A DNA stretch of 64,000 nucleotides from Danxiaibacter sp048498555 (GCA_048498555.1 JBEHXT010000002.1:310001-374000), one strand, 5' to 3'; shown: positions 34,215 to 43,538, counted from the stretch's first letter. Made by a program: numbers and translations. The notes: generated by a model not told the origin, from the letters alone.

Positions 34215-35231
34215 GACGATTATATAAGTAGGAAAATGATCGCTGTAACCACCTCTATAACTCAACCCATCCCAGGTTCTCATTGGATAGCCCTTGTATT
34301 TACCTATGTTTTCTGAGAGGAACGATTCATTGAACACATAAGCATTGTAATAAAAAACACCTTCCTGTTGCTTATTTAACCAGCCCTGAGAAAGGATGAT
34401 TTGATCAAACAAACTCCACGCATCCTGATAAGCGAGCGTACCTGTTCCATTTTTATATTTCTCCAACCACGGATTAAATAATTCGCCGGGTTTAAGGTCC
34501 TTCAAACTGCCGTTCGCCGCCAATCCTTTCGTAACACTTTTGTTAACCGGGTCATCATTTAAATCGCCCATCACAATTATTTTGCCCTTTTCATCTTTCT
34601 GCAAAAGTGAATCAATTATCTCACGGTTTGCTTTTGCGGCTGCAAGCCTGGCAGGCTCACTTCGTGACTGGCCTCCCAAACGGCTTGGCCAGTGGTTTAT
34701 GAAAATGTGAACACGTTCGCCGAACAAAAGGCCTGTCACCCATAACACATCCCTCGTAAAAACTGACTCTTTCGATCCGCCCGGCAAATGTACTTCAAGC
34801 TTGCGGCTTTCTTCCACAACAAAAGAGGCAGGATTATATAAAAGAGCTACGTCCACACCACGCAGGTCACGTGAATCGTAGTGAACAAAATGATATTTTC
34901 TTAACAGCAATAAAGGATGATGAACAAGGTCATTCAAAACAGTGTCGTTTTCCACTTCCGCAACACCTAGAAGCGCTGGTCCGTCAACAGAAAAAGCTTT
35001 ACCCATTTTTGAAATAACTGTAGCAAGCTTTTCTACCTTATCACGGTAAACAGCCGTATTGTAATGGCGCGGGCCGTCTGGCAAAAACTCATCATCGTTA
35101 ACCACCGGGTTATTAATGGTGTCATAAAAGTTTTCAAGATTATAAAAGCCGATAACCGCCAGTTTATAACCGGGTTGGCAAAAAGACCAAAAGGGCAAAA
35201 GGGCGAGGGCTAACAAAACGCTAAGCTTCAT
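34197..35231 (-). CDS. Secreted endonuclease/exonuclease/phosphatase (EEP) family protein
   Basis: A 344-residue phosphoesterase with the DNase I fold. Signal peptide MKLSVLLALALLPFWSFCQ; motifs FYNLENFYD, Glu in GVAEVEND, INHWPSR, GDLNDDP and YSDHFPTYI (Asp-His pair) give a complete active site. EEP enzymes cut nucleic acids, or phospholipid and sugar phosphodiesters. A divergent TonB receptor and DUF5689 gene start 75 bp away, which suggests a link with uptake of the product. The -7 box TATATTTG (35246-35239) ends only 7 bp before the ATG. Confidence 0.9.
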   Translation of the reverse strand: MKLSVLLALALLPFWSFCQPGYKLAVIGFYNLENFYDTINNPVVNDDEFLPDGPRHYNTAVYRDKVEKLATVISKMGKAFSVDGPALLGVAEVENDTVLNDLVHHPLLLLRKYHFVHYDSRDLRGVDVALLYNPASFVVEESRKLEVHLPGGSKESVFTRDVLWVTGLLFGERVHIFINHWPSRLGGQSRSEPARLAAAKANREIIDSLLQKDEKGKIIVMGDLNDDPVNKSVTKGLAANGSLKDLKPGELFNPWLEKYKNGTGTLAYQDAWSLFDQIILSQGWLNKQQEGVFYYNAYVFNESFLSENIGKYKGYPMRTWDGLSYRGGYSDHFPTYIIVLKKKE

Positions 35232-35238
35232 GATATTA

Positions 35239-35246
35239 CAAATATA
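35239..35246 (-). promoter_or_regulatory. -7 box of the EEP gene, nearly leaderless
   Basis: Minus strand TATATTTG, exact consensus. With only 7 bp to the ATG the transcript would begin at or within a base or two of the start codon. Confidence 0.45.
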
Positions 35247-35306
35247 TTCAAAGTATTAAAATATCATATATATTTACTTTTAATTTACTAACCCAGCCCA
35301 AACTCA

Positions 35307-37850
35307 ATGATTAAAAAACTGCTTGTTTTTTCTTTAGTCGTTTTCCCCTGTTTTGTTGAAGGCCAGGAAATCATATTGAAAGATTCATTAGCATTGGAAG
35401 ACCTTCAACTTGCCCGGGATAATCCACAAGCCCTGGAGATAAGTGATGACAATTTTTCCGAAAGCTCAGCCTCCAACATTCCATCCCTTTTAACAGCGGG
35501 CCGAGATCCTTTTCTGAATGCCGCTTCATTCAATTTTAATATCACAAGATTCCGAATGCGCGGCTATTCATCCGATTTTTCGTCTTTATACATGAATGGC
35601 ATAGCGATGAACAATGCAGATAACGGGCAAATCGCATTTTCAGCCTGGAGTGGACTAAATGATGTGATGCGCAACAAAGATGTATCGGTAGGTTTTACAT
35701 CCAACACCTTTTGTTTCGGAGAGCCCGGCACATCCACGTTTATTGACGCAAGGCCGAGCAAGCAACGCAAACAAACGCTGATTGGCTATTCTTACAGCAA
35801 TGGCTCATATCAACACAGATTTAGTTTTACGCACAACACCGGTTTCAATTCAAAAGGATGGGCAATAGCGTTATCCGGTACCTACAGATATGCCTCAGAA
35901 GGCTATGTTCCCGGCACTTATTACCACAGTGGCAGCTATTATTTGGGCATCGACAAGAGGATTGGGCACAACCAGCTTCTTTCATTCGTAATTTTGGGAT
36001 CACCCACAACAACGGCGCGTCAAGGTGCATCTGTTATCGAAATGCAGCAGATTGCACATACTAACTATTACAATCCATACTGGGGTTATCAAAATGGTAA
36101 AAAGAGAAATGCCAACGAATCATTTACTCACCAACCATATGCCATCATAACACACGACCTCCGCATCAACAACTCAACCGCACTTATTACAGCCATCGCC
36201 GTTTCTTCAGGGCACAAAAACAATACCGGTATCGATTGGTACAATGCACCAGATCCCAGGCCTGATTATTACAGATACCTTCCCTCCTATTACCAAAATG
36301 ATTCATCTCAATACCAACAAGTGCTTGAACAGTTAAAAACTGATGAAAACGCGCGGCAAATCAACTGGCAGCACTTTTATGACGTTAACCGGACATCCGT
36401 TGAAACAATACAAGATGCAGACGGAATAAAAGGAAACAATGTAACGGGCAACCGCTCAAACTACATCGTTGAAAATCGAATAAATGATAGTAAAAAAGTT
36501 GCCTTTAATACAACTGTCAACACATCCATCGGGAAGCATCTTCTATTAACGGCCGGGCTGGAGTATCAGCTGCAGGTTAATCATTATTACAAGACAGTAA
36601 ATGACCTGTTAGGTGGAGCATTTTATGTTAACCTTAATCAATTTGCGCAGTCTGAATACAACTCGAACCAATATGCGATCCAGAACGACATTGATCATCC
36701 AAACAGGATTTTGCATGTGAATGACAAGTTTGGTTATAACTACAACATGCATGTTTCCAAAGGTGCAGAATGGGCCCAATTATTATTCCGGGTTAATCAT
36801 ATTGATTTCTTTGCTGCGGGCAACTTTTCATTCACACAGTTTTACAGAAAAGGAAATGTCCGCAACGGATTATTTGCCGATAATTCAGCCGGGAAGTCAA
36901 CAGTTAGTACTTTTTTAAACGGTGGCATTAAGGCTGGCATAACCTATAAAATAAATGGAAGAAATTACCTGTTTGCGAACGGCGCATGGCTTACAAAAGC
37001 ACCTTATATGGAAGATGTATTTGTGTCTCCTTCAACCAGGAATCAACTTCAAAATAACATTACTACAAAGGAAATACAAACCGCCGAAGGAGGCTATATA
37101 CTGAATGCGCCGGTTGCCAAAATACGATTGAAAGGTTATTATACCTCAATCAACCGCGGCATGGACGTGTTGCGTTTTTATCATGACGAGTTTAAATGCT
37201 TTGTCAATTATTCTCTCAAAAATGTTAATGAAGTGCATTACGGAGGCGAGTTTGGTATAGATATCCAACTACTGAAAAATGTGTCGTTTAACGCGGCCGC
37301 CGCGGTGGGCCGCTATTACTATGTTGGAAGGCAAAAAGCCACAGTAACGGCGGACAATACAACTGCGGTACTGGAAGAACCAACAATTTACACCGACGGA
37401 TACAGAGTACCCTCAACGCCGCAGGAAGCTTATAGTGCGGGCGTTGCATACCGTTCGCAACACAACTGGTTTATTACAGCAACAGCAAATTATTTTGATC
37501 AGTCTTGGATCAGCTTTAACCCGCTAAGAAGAACTACGTCAACAGTTGAGGGATTAGGCAATGACGACAAACTACTACATGCCATTATTGACCAGGAAAA
37601 AACACCGGCGCAATATACCGTTGACGTATTTGCCGGATATACGGTGCAGATCAAACGTAAACACAAAAAGAGCAATGCCCTTGTATTTTATGCAAGTGTA
37701 AACAACCTGCTGGATAATCAAAACCTAATCTCCGGCGGATATGAACAATTACGTTTCGATGTAGCCGACAAAGATATTTCGAGGTTTCCCACTAAGTATT
37801 ACCATGCATTTGGAAGGACTTATTTTTTTAGCACTGCTTTTAGATTTTAA
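35307..37850 (+). CDS. TonB-dependent outer membrane receptor
   Basis: Outer membrane transporter energised by TonB. The 847-residue protein has a signal peptide (MIKKLLVFSLVVFPCFVEGQ), a plug domain (about 55-165, with RFRMRGYSSDFSSLYMNGI) and a 22-strand barrel ending in a C-terminal Phe (YFFSTAFRF). No carboxypeptidase-like N-terminal domain and no SusD partner are present, unlike sugar SusCD systems. It is followed 21 bp later by a DUF5689 lipoprotein and is divergent from a secreted phosphodiesterase. Confidence 0.92.
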   Translation: MIKKLLVFSLVVFPCFVEGQEIILKDSLALEDLQLARDNPQALEISDDNFSESSASNIPSLLTAGRDPFLNAASFNFNITRFRMRGYSSDFSSLYMNGIAMNNADNGQIAFSAWSGLNDVMRNKDVSVGFTSNTFCFGEPGTSTFIDARPSKQRKQTLIGYSYSNGSYQHRFSFTHNTGFNSKGWAIALSGTYRYASEGYVPGTYYHSGSYYLGIDKRIGHNQLLSFVILGSPTTTARQGASVIEMQQIAHTNYYNPYWGYQNGKKRNANESFTHQPYAIITHDLRINNSTALITAIAVSSGHKNNTGIDWYNAPDPRPDYYRYLPSYYQNDSSQYQQVLEQLKTDENARQINWQHFYDVNRTSVETIQDADGIKGNNVTGNRSNYIVENRINDSKKVAFNTTVNTSIGKHLLLTAGLEYQLQVNHYYKTVNDLLGGAFYVNLNQFAQSEYNSNQYAIQNDIDHPNRILHVNDKFGYNYNMHVSKGAEWAQLLFRVNHIDFFAAGNFSFTQFYRKGNVRNGLFADNSAGKSTVSTFLNGGIKAGITYKINGRNYLFANGAWLTKAPYMEDVFVSPSTRNQLQNNITTKEIQTAEGGYILNAPVAKIRLKGYYTSINRGMDVLRFYHDEFKCFVNYSLKNVNEVHYGGEFGIDIQLLKNVSFNAAAAVGRYYYVGRQKATVTADNTTAVLEEPTIYTDGYRVPSTPQEAYSAGVAYRSQHNWFITATANYFDQSWISFNPLRRTTSTVEGLGNDDKLLHAIIDQEKTPAQYTVDVFAGYTVQIKRKHKKSNALVFYASVNNLLDNQNLISGGYEQLRFDVADKDISRFPTKYYHAFGRTYFFSTAFRF

Positions 37851-37871
37851 TGATCTCTAAACCTTTTTGAA

Positions 37872-39815
37872 ATGAAACATTTTCTTCCGCTTATTCTCTT
37901 TGTTGCAATATTCAGTTCTGCATGCAATAAAAAATTTGATGAGCCGCCAACCTCTGAAAGCGAAACAATTGTAGCCAATTTCACCATTAAACAACTACGT
38001 GAGACGCATGCTTACAACAATATAGAAGCGATAACTGATGACAAAATAATCAGCGGAATTATTACGGCAGATGATAAGAGCGGAAATTTTTATAAGCAGA
38101 TAACTATACAGGATGAAACCGGTGGCATTGTCATAAAAATGGACGGAAATGATTTATACACTGATTACCCGATAGGAAGAAAAGTATTTGTAAGACTGAA
38201 AGGATTATATGTTGGAGATTACAACAGAATGTTGCAAATCGGCGCAGGAAAAGACAACAGTAACCCAGCTGCATTATCTGTTACGCCGGTACCATCAGTA
38301 CTTTTCAATAAGTATGTAGTTAAAGGCAACTTGGGAAATACCGTTGAGCCGGCACTCGTTTCAGTTGACCAACTAACTGATGATTACCAAAGCATGCTGA
38401 TTAAACTGGAAGATTTTCAATTTGCTCCCGCTGATACTTCAAAGACGTATGGCGATGTTTCTTTGGCTTCATCCGCAAGAAACTTTACGATTAAGAATTG
38501 TGCAGGCAGCAGCATTACATTACGTAGTAGCAGCTATGCCAATTTCTGCGGAATTAAAGTGGGTACGGGCAAAGGATCTATTACTGCTATCTATTCAATT
38601 TTTGGTGCGACCAAACAACTGTTGATCCGCGACACATCAGACATCCAGTTTACAGGCAAACGATGCAGCAGTACTATGCTCGCATCTATAAACATTGCCG
38701 ACCTCCGCGGAATGTACCAGGGCACGCCAGTGACTATTCCTGATGGCAAAAAAATAAAAGGCATTGTAATAACAGACAAAAGCAATGGCAATTTTGATGA
38801 TAATAAATTGGTGATCCAGCAGGGCGACAACCTTTCCGGCATTATTATTCATTTTACGGCTGCGCATAATTATTCAACAGGAGATGAAGTGGAAATTAAC
38901 ATATCCAATCTCACTCTTGATAACAAAAATTATGGATTGCAGGTATTCAATGTTCCCATACAAAATGCTGTAAAAACCGGTACCGGCACAATTGCTGCGC
39001 GTATTACAAGCATCACAGAGTTGATCAACAATTTCAGGAACTGGGAATCTACATTGATAACGCTGCCCAACGCAACATTAAGCAGCCCGTTAGGCAAACA
39101 ATGGAACGGCACCTTATTAATCAATGGGCAGGAAGGAACACTACAGCATTTTACTTTACCAACAGCAAAATTTGCCAACCAGCCTTTTCCGCCAACACAA
39201 CTCAAAACCATCACTGGCATGGCCGTGCTTGTTAACCAGGTAAAAAGTTTGATGATACGCAATACCGGTGATATTGATACTACACTTCCTCCTCCGGTTG
39301 CAAAAGGAGACCTGATTATTTCAGAATACGTAGAAGGAACATCTTATAACAGATACCTGGAAATTTATAATGCGGGCACAACCTCCGCAGATCTTTCCAA
39401 ATACATCATCCGTTTATACCTGAATGGTGCTATAAAAGCAAACAGCAGTGCTAAACTTGACACACTGTTCCGTAACCAGGCACTGGCGCCGAATGGTATT
39501 ATTGTGATTAAACACCCTTCAGCAAAGGCAACGCTTCCTCCCGGCGTTGTTGCATATGCATCCAACGTCTGCAATTTCACGGGGAATGATGCTATAACAC
39601 TTGAAAAAAGCGGGACCGTGATCGACGTTTTTGGAGAAGTAGGCGTTAACCCAACCAATTCGTGGACAATCGCGGGCAACGAAAGTGGCGCTGTTGACAA
39701 AACAGTCAGAAGAAAAAGCGCTATAATTGAAGGAAATACCAACTGGCAGCAGTCGTCGGCGAATGAATGGCTGCTCTTCGGCAAAGACGATGTCTCGAAC
39801 CTCGGTGCCCGGTAA
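37872..39815 (+). CDS. DUF5689 domain lipoprotein with lamin-tail-like domain
   Basis: A 647-residue surface lipoprotein. The lipobox is SSAC (Cys18). Residues about 35-270 match DUF5689 (TIKQLRETH, IISGIITADDKSGNFYKQITIQD), and a second, similar OB-like unit follows (about 270-465, IPDGKKIKGIVITDKSNGNFDD). Residues about 480-600 form a lamin-tail-like domain (LIISEYVEGTSYNRYLEIYN). The pairing with a TonB receptor is standard for this family. The OB and lamin-tail folds suggest DNA or polymer binding, which would fit the neighbouring secreted nuclease-fold enzyme (inference). Confidence 0.85.
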   Translation: MKHFLPLILFVAIFSSACNKKFDEPPTSESETIVANFTIKQLRETHAYNNIEAITDDKIISGIITADDKSGNFYKQITIQDETGGIVIKMDGNDLYTDYPIGRKVFVRLKGLYVGDYNRMLQIGAGKDNSNPAALSVTPVPSVLFNKYVVKGNLGNTVEPALVSVDQLTDDYQSMLIKLEDFQFAPADTSKTYGDVSLASSARNFTIKNCAGSSITLRSSSYANFCGIKVGTGKGSITAIYSIFGATKQLLIRDTSDIQFTGKRCSSTMLASINIADLRGMYQGTPVTIPDGKKIKGIVITDKSNGNFDDNKLVIQQGDNLSGIIIHFTAAHNYSTGDEVEINISNLTLDNKNYGLQVFNVPIQNAVKTGTGTIAARITSITELINNFRNWESTLITLPNATLSSPLGKQWNGTLLINGQEGTLQHFTLPTAKFANQPFPPTQLKTITGMAVLVNQVKSLMIRNTGDIDTTLPPPVAKGDLIISEYVEGTSYNRYLEIYNAGTTSADLSKYIIRLYLNGAIKANSSAKLDTLFRNQALAPNGIIVIKHPSAKATLPPGVVAYASNVCNFTGNDAITLEKSGTVIDVFGEVGVNPTNSWTIAGNESGAVDKTVRRKSAIIEGNTNWQQSSANEWLLFGKDDVSNLGAR

Positions 39816-39852
39816 CCGCCTTTCAAAAACTATTCTTCGGCGGCATAAAGTT

Positions 39853-39881
39853 TTGCTTAACTGAATTGCAGAGTATCTTCG
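39853..39881 (+). promoter_or_regulatory. Possible promoter of the FKBP gene
   Basis: TTG at 39853-39855, 18-bp spacer, then TATCTTCG (39874-39881), one mismatch to TAnnTTTG; 13 bp before the ATG. Confidence 0.4.
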
Positions 39882-39894
39882 CAAAAAATAGTTT

Positions 39895-40329
39895 ATGAGT
39901 GTATCAGACAAACTAGCACAGCTAAAAGCAGAAAAATCTGCAGCCAACCTAAAAGAAGGCCAGGATTTTCTTGCCAAAAACAAAGAAAAAGAAGGCGTAA
40001 CGGAATTACCAAGCGGCTTGCAATACGAGGTTCTGACAATGGGCGAAGGTGACAAACCGTTTCCTACGCACACAGTAACATGCCACTATCATGGGACGTT
40101 AATTGACGGAACAGTATTCGACAGCTCAGTAAAACGTGGTACTCCGGCATCTTTTCCATTGAACATGGTAATCAAAGGCTGGACTGAAGGTTTGCAATTA
40201 ATGCCTGTTGGTAGCAAATTCAGATTTTTTATCCCGCCTCATCTTGGCTATGGAGACAGGCAGGTTAGCGCCGAGATAGGCCCTAACAGCACACTTATTT
40301 TTGATGTAGAGCTACTTGGATTTAAATAA
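39895..40329 (+). CDS. FKBP-type peptidyl-prolyl cis-trans isomerase
   Basis: Folding helper that isomerises X-Pro bonds. The 144-residue protein has an N-terminal helical lead (KLAQLKAEKSAANLKEGQDF) as in FkpA/Mip dimer arms and a complete FKBP domain: YHGTLIDGTVFDSS, GWTEGLQLMPVGSKFRF, PPHLGYGD. No signal peptide is present, so it is likely cytoplasmic, unlike the periplasmic FkpA. Confidence 0.92.
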   Translation: MSVSDKLAQLKAEKSAANLKEGQDFLAKNKEKEGVTELPSGLQYEVLTMGEGDKPFPTHTVTCHYHGTLIDGTVFDSSVKRGTPASFPLNMVIKGWTEGLQLMPVGSKFRFFIPPHLGYGDRQVSAEIGPNSTLIFDVELLGFK

Positions 40330-40363
40330 GGAGTTGATTAATAACTGATTTCCAAATAAAAAA

Positions 40364-40406
40364 AACCGCAAAGACCAGAGGGATTTTCGCTCCAATCTTT
40401 GCGGTT
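40364..40406 (+). terminator. Terminator of the FKBP gene
   Basis: Perfect 10-bp stem (aaccgcaaag/ctttgcggtt), 23-nt loop, then CTTT; A-rich left flank makes it usable in both directions. Confidence 0.75.
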
Positions 40407-40433
40407 CTTTATTATGTACGTTTCTTGTTGCAC

Positions 40434-40506
40434 GGCTTAAGGCATAAGATGTAAGGCGTGAGGCATCAGGCGTAAGGTGTAAGGTGAGAGGCATAAGGCG
40501 TAAAAT
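40434..40506. repeat. Degenerate tandem words of the AAGGCGT/AGGCAT type
   Basis: Repeated words: cttaaggcataagatgtaagg, gtgaggcatcaggcgtaagg, tgtaaggtgagaggcataaggc. The same style appears at 26075-26096 and, reversed, at 56357-56418 (acctgacacctg). Confidence 0.6.
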
Positions 40507-40924
40507 TGACCAGGCTAAAGGCTCACAGCTGACAGCCAATTGCTAAAAAAACAAACCCCACCATCAGAACGAGGTGAGGTTCAAGAAAATAGCAATCGAA
40601 GAGGACCGTTGAGATTATGTTGGCTATATTATTTCTTAGCGAAACATTTGTTAAATGTAGATAAATTTTTGAATCCACCAAGAGTGATCCAAAAAAATTT
40701 CTTATTATATGTACTTAATACACATTGTGTTATAAGGCTCCTTTAATTTGGAAAATTGGCATTTATCAACTATTATTTGCCCATAACATTGATTTTCAAT
40801 GCAGTAACTTTTATGATTGGCCTGTACCTTAAATCTTAATAAAATCAGGCCTCATGCTCTTCAAATCCTTTATTTTATTACCTTTGCAGCCCAAATTTAT
40901 TTTTTTACCAAAAATCAGGGAATA
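40507..40924. other. Gene-free stretch before the ribosomal protein operon
   Basis: I see the rpsF promoter at its end and no coding signal. A 68-codon frame at 40540-40746 has no recognisable feature. A long leader is possible because autogenous control is common for S6-S18 operons, but I could not draw a convincing structure. Confidence 0.4.
40879..40886 (+). promoter_or_regulatory. -7 box of the rpsF operon
   Basis: TACCTTTG, exact consensus, 38 bp before the rpsF ATG. No -33 TTG at the usual distance. Confidence 0.6.
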
Positions 40925-41278
40925 ATGAACAATTATGAATTGATGGTGATTTTTACCCCTGTGCTTTCTGATGACGAATTCAAAGCCGCTCAGAAAAAGT
41001 ACACTGATTTCATTACCGAAAACGGTGGAAGCATTGTGCACAGCAATCCCTGGGGATTAAAATCACTGGCGTATCCTATCCAGAAAAAAACCACAGGTAT
41101 TTACTGGGTTCTGGAATACAGTGCGCCATCCAACTTCAATGAAAAGCTGAAAATTCAGCTTTTACGTGACGACAATCCAATGCGTCACATGATTACTGTA
41201 CTTGATAAATACGCCGTTGAGTACAATGCTAAAAAGAGAAGTGGCGTTTCTACAGGAACCGAAAAAGTGGAGGCTTAA
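40925..41278 (+). CDS. rpsF: 30S ribosomal protein S6
   Basis: Component of the small subunit that pairs with S18. From the ATG at 40925 the protein has 117 residues and begins NYELMVIFTPVLSDDE; an upstream GTG/ATG extension to 40817 would be hydrophobic and runs over the promoter, so it is rejected. Conserved WGLKSLAYPIQKK and AxxYWVLEY-like motifs. Three bases separate it from rpsR. Confidence 0.96.
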   Translation: MNNYELMVIFTPVLSDDEFKAAQKKYTDFITENGGSIVHSNPWGLKSLAYPIQKKTTGIYWVLEYSAPSNFNEKLKIQLLRDDNPMRHMITVLDKYAVEYNAKKRSGVSTGTEKVEA

Positions 41279-41281
41279 ACC

Positions 41282-41548
41282 ATGGCAAAAGCAAATGAAA
41301 TTAAGTACCTGACCGCGATTAAGACTGAGAAGCCTAAGAAGAAATTCTGCCGCTTTAAAAAGTACGGTATCAAGTATGTAGATTACAAAGACACTGATTT
41401 CTTAAAGAAATTTGTAAACGAACAAGGTAAATTATTACCTCGCCGTTTAACTGGTAACTCTTTAAAATATCAGCGTAAAGTATCTGATGCAGTTAAAAAA
41501 GCTCGTCAGATGGCCTTGTTACCATTCGTAACAGATCTTTTAAAATAA
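41282..41548 (+). CDS. rpsR: 30S ribosomal protein S18
   Basis: Partner of S6 in the platform of the small subunit. It has 88 residues, with CRFKKYGIKYVDYKDTDFL, and the signature LLPRRLTGNSLKYQRKV. Strong codon bias. Starts 3 bp after rpsF. A 187-bp spacer with a hairpin element then separates it from rplI, which in many bacteria follows closely. Confidence 0.97.
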   Translation: MAKANEIKYLTAIKTEKPKKKFCRFKKYGIKYVDYKDTDFLKKFVNEQGKLLPRRLTGNSLKYQRKVSDAVKKARQMALLPFVTDLLK

Positions 41549-41549
41549 G

Positions 41550-41638
41550 TTTTAAGTTATACGTGTTACGTTATACGTTTTCCACCTGGGAAGATTAAAA
41601 ATTCCGGTTTAAACTTATAACGTACAACGTAAAACTTA
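41550..41638. repeat. Inverted-word element, TTATACGTT family, copy 4
   Basis: Left arm 41550-41580 (ttttaagttatacgtgttacgttatacg), right arm 41610-41638 (aaacttataacgtacaacgtaaaactta); loop about 29 nt. It could form a strong hairpin in the mRNA between rpsR and rplI and so act as a stop or attenuator, or stabilise the upstream message. Confidence 0.8.
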
Positions 41639-41735
41639 CCACTCATTAGTAACCATTCCCTAATTCCGGAGGTAATCCGGATGACAGTCTGAATCTTAAA
41701 ATGATTGGGCTCTTGGGAACTAAAAACACAAACAC

Positions 41736-42182
41736 ATGCAAGTAATCTTAATTCAGGATGTAGATAACCTGGGCCAGTCGAATGAACTGGTAAGCGTAAA
41801 AAATGGTTATGCACGTAACTATTTAATTCCTCAAAAGTTTGCTGTAGAAGCTAACCCTTCTAACTTAAAGCAACTGCAGGAGAAGCTGAAAGTAAAAGCT
41901 AAGAAAGAAGCTGCTATGCTGGCTGAAATTAAGAGCGTGATCAACGTATTAGGTCAGTCTCCTCTTAAAATCGGCGCTAAAACTGGTACTAGCGGTAAAA
42001 TCTTCGGTAGCGTTACAGCTTTACAAATTGCTCGTGCCATCCGTGATCAGAAAGGATATGAAATTGATCGCAAACGCATCTCTATCCTTGATGAGGTTAA
42101 AGAATTAGGCACATACAAAGCTTCTATCGATTTCGGTAACAACAACACTACTGAAGTTGAATTTGAAGTAATTGGTGAATAA
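41736..42182 (+). CDS. rplI: 50S ribosomal protein L9
   Basis: Large-subunit protein that bridges ribosomes and helps frame maintenance. The N-terminal domain (MQVILIQDVDNLGQ, GYARNYLIPQKFA) and connecting helix (QLQEKLKVKAKKEA) are complete, the C-terminal domain follows. 148 residues, normal. Ends at a clear terminator. Confidence 0.97.
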   Translation: MQVILIQDVDNLGQSNELVSVKNGYARNYLIPQKFAVEANPSNLKQLQEKLKVKAKKEAAMLAEIKSVINVLGQSPLKIGAKTGTSGKIFGSVTALQIARAIRDQKGYEIDRKRISILDEVKELGTYKASIDFGNNNTTEVEFEVIGE

Positions 42183-42202
42183 TTGAATTTACTCCAAATA
42201 AG

Positions 42203-42232
42203 AAACCGTAGCATTTGCTGCGGTTTTTTTTT
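42203..42232 (+). terminator. Terminator after rplI
   Basis: Stem of about 10 bp (aaaccgtagc against gctgcggttt, one G-T pair) followed by a T-run to 42232; 21 bp past the rplI stop. Confidence 0.85.
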
Positions 42233-42410
42233 GCCCGATCCCCAAACCAGTCTCCAACATTAAATACCGAAAAAAAACCGCGCTTCGTCGCAGATGTTAA
42301 AAGGTCACAGAATTGGGTATTGCAGATTGTCTGCTTTTTAGTTAATTTAAAGTAGTCTGCCCCCAATGAAAATGTTTGTTCACGGCAGGCAAAGAACAGC
42401 TTGCCGTACA

Positions 42411-43538
42411 ATGAAGTACATCGCCCAACTTGACAGCGTAAGAGCTTTAGCTATTTTCCTGGTAATCATCTCTCATTGGTTTCCGCAGGACTCCATCTTA
42501 TATGATATTGCGGAAACGATCAATGCACCGAATATCTTTTTTACCATCAGCGGTTTTCTTATAACAAAAATCCTCATTTCCGACAGGTTAAAAGCTGAAA
42601 GGCTGGGCCTGGGAAAAAAGATCATTTTCAGGAATTTTTATCTAAAACGGATACTGCGAATTTTTCCAGGATATTACCTCCTTTTATTAATCGTGTTTAT
42701 ACTAAACAATTTTGAAAAAATTGATTATACCTATTACCTATCATTTACCAGTAACATCCACATTTTTAAAATGGGTGTATGGGGGCAAATAACGCATTTA
42801 TGGACCATGGCAGTAGAAGAACAGTTTTACCTGGTGTGGCCGTGGGTTATTCTTTTTGTAAACATTAAAAAATTACCCTTGGTAATATCCTTGTTTTTGC
42901 TTGCCGGCATCATCACGCAATATTCCGGAGAAAATCCGGAGTTTTACCCCATACTCACTTTTACCTGTTTGGATGCATTATCCCTGGGTGCATTGCTCGC
43001 ATGGGTTATGGTTGTTAAGCCTCAATTACTTCCCAAAATATACCCAATCATTACAGTTGCAGCTGCCATCAGCTGCGCCACATTCCTGCTTCACTTTTTT
43101 TACGAAGGATTCTACTATCTTCCTAACAGAACGCTGGCTGCTATTATCACTGTTTTCATTATCAGCTATTTTTACTTCCACCAAAACGAGCGCTCCTTTG
43201 GCTCATTTATTTTTAAAAACAGGATATTAATTCAGATTGGCAAGATGAGTTACGGTATCTACTTATTTCATCATATCCTGCTCTATTATACCCAAAAGCT
43301 ATTCTCGCGTTTAAATGACCACCTGCCGTTCCCTTATGACATAAAGCACAACCATTACCTTTTCCTCGCAGAAAATTTCTGCTTGCTAATGATCATTGCT
43401 ACTCTTTCATGGAAGTATTTTGAAATGCCCATACAACAGTATAAATCAAAACTTCAATGGCCAGCAGTTGAGCCCCAGAATTTACCGGCTATATCTCTTA
43501 CAAACGAACCCCGCTTGCCTGAAGAGACAAGGGATTGA
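42411..43538 (+). CDS. Acyltransferase family membrane protein (OafA/YrhL type)
   Basis: An integral membrane acyltransferase-3 protein that O-acylates sugars of surface glycans. The N-terminal motif is IAQLDSVRALAIFLVIISHWF (His as catalytic base), then an Arg-containing loop (RNFYLKRILRIFP) and about ten membrane helices. The ATG at 42411 gives 375 residues with the right N-terminus; the one at 42366 adds 15 residues without family support. The acceptor glycan is not known. Confidence 0.88.
   Translation: MKYIAQLDSVRALAIFLVIISHWFPQDSILYDIAETINAPNIFFTISGFLITKILISDRLKAERLGLGKKIIFRNFYLKRILRIFPGYYLLLLIVFILNNFEKIDYTYYLSFTSNIHIFKMGVWGQITHLWTMAVEEQFYLVWPWVILFVNIKKLPLVISLFLLAGIITQYSGENPEFYPILTFTCLDALSLGALLAWVMVVKPQLLPKIYPIITVAAAISCATFLLHFFYEGFYYLPNRTLAAIITVFIISYFYFHQNERSFGSFIFKNRILIQIGKMSYGIYLFHHILLYYTQKLFSRLNDHLPFPYDIKHNHYLFLAENFCLLMIIATLSWKYFEMPIQQYKSKLQWPAVEPQNLPAISLTNEPRLPEETRD

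Noticed and set aside
40540..40746. 68-codon plus-strand frame in the gap before rpsF
   Set aside because: No ribosome site, no family feature and biased by repeats; better read as non-coding.
40817..40924. Upstream extension of rpsF
   Set aside because: It crosses the -7 box and adds 36 hydrophobic residues not found in S6.
40330..40924. tRNA or small RNA gene before rpsF
   Set aside because: I looked for a cloverleaf or conserved T-loop (GGTTCGAAT) and saw none here or elsewhere in the window.
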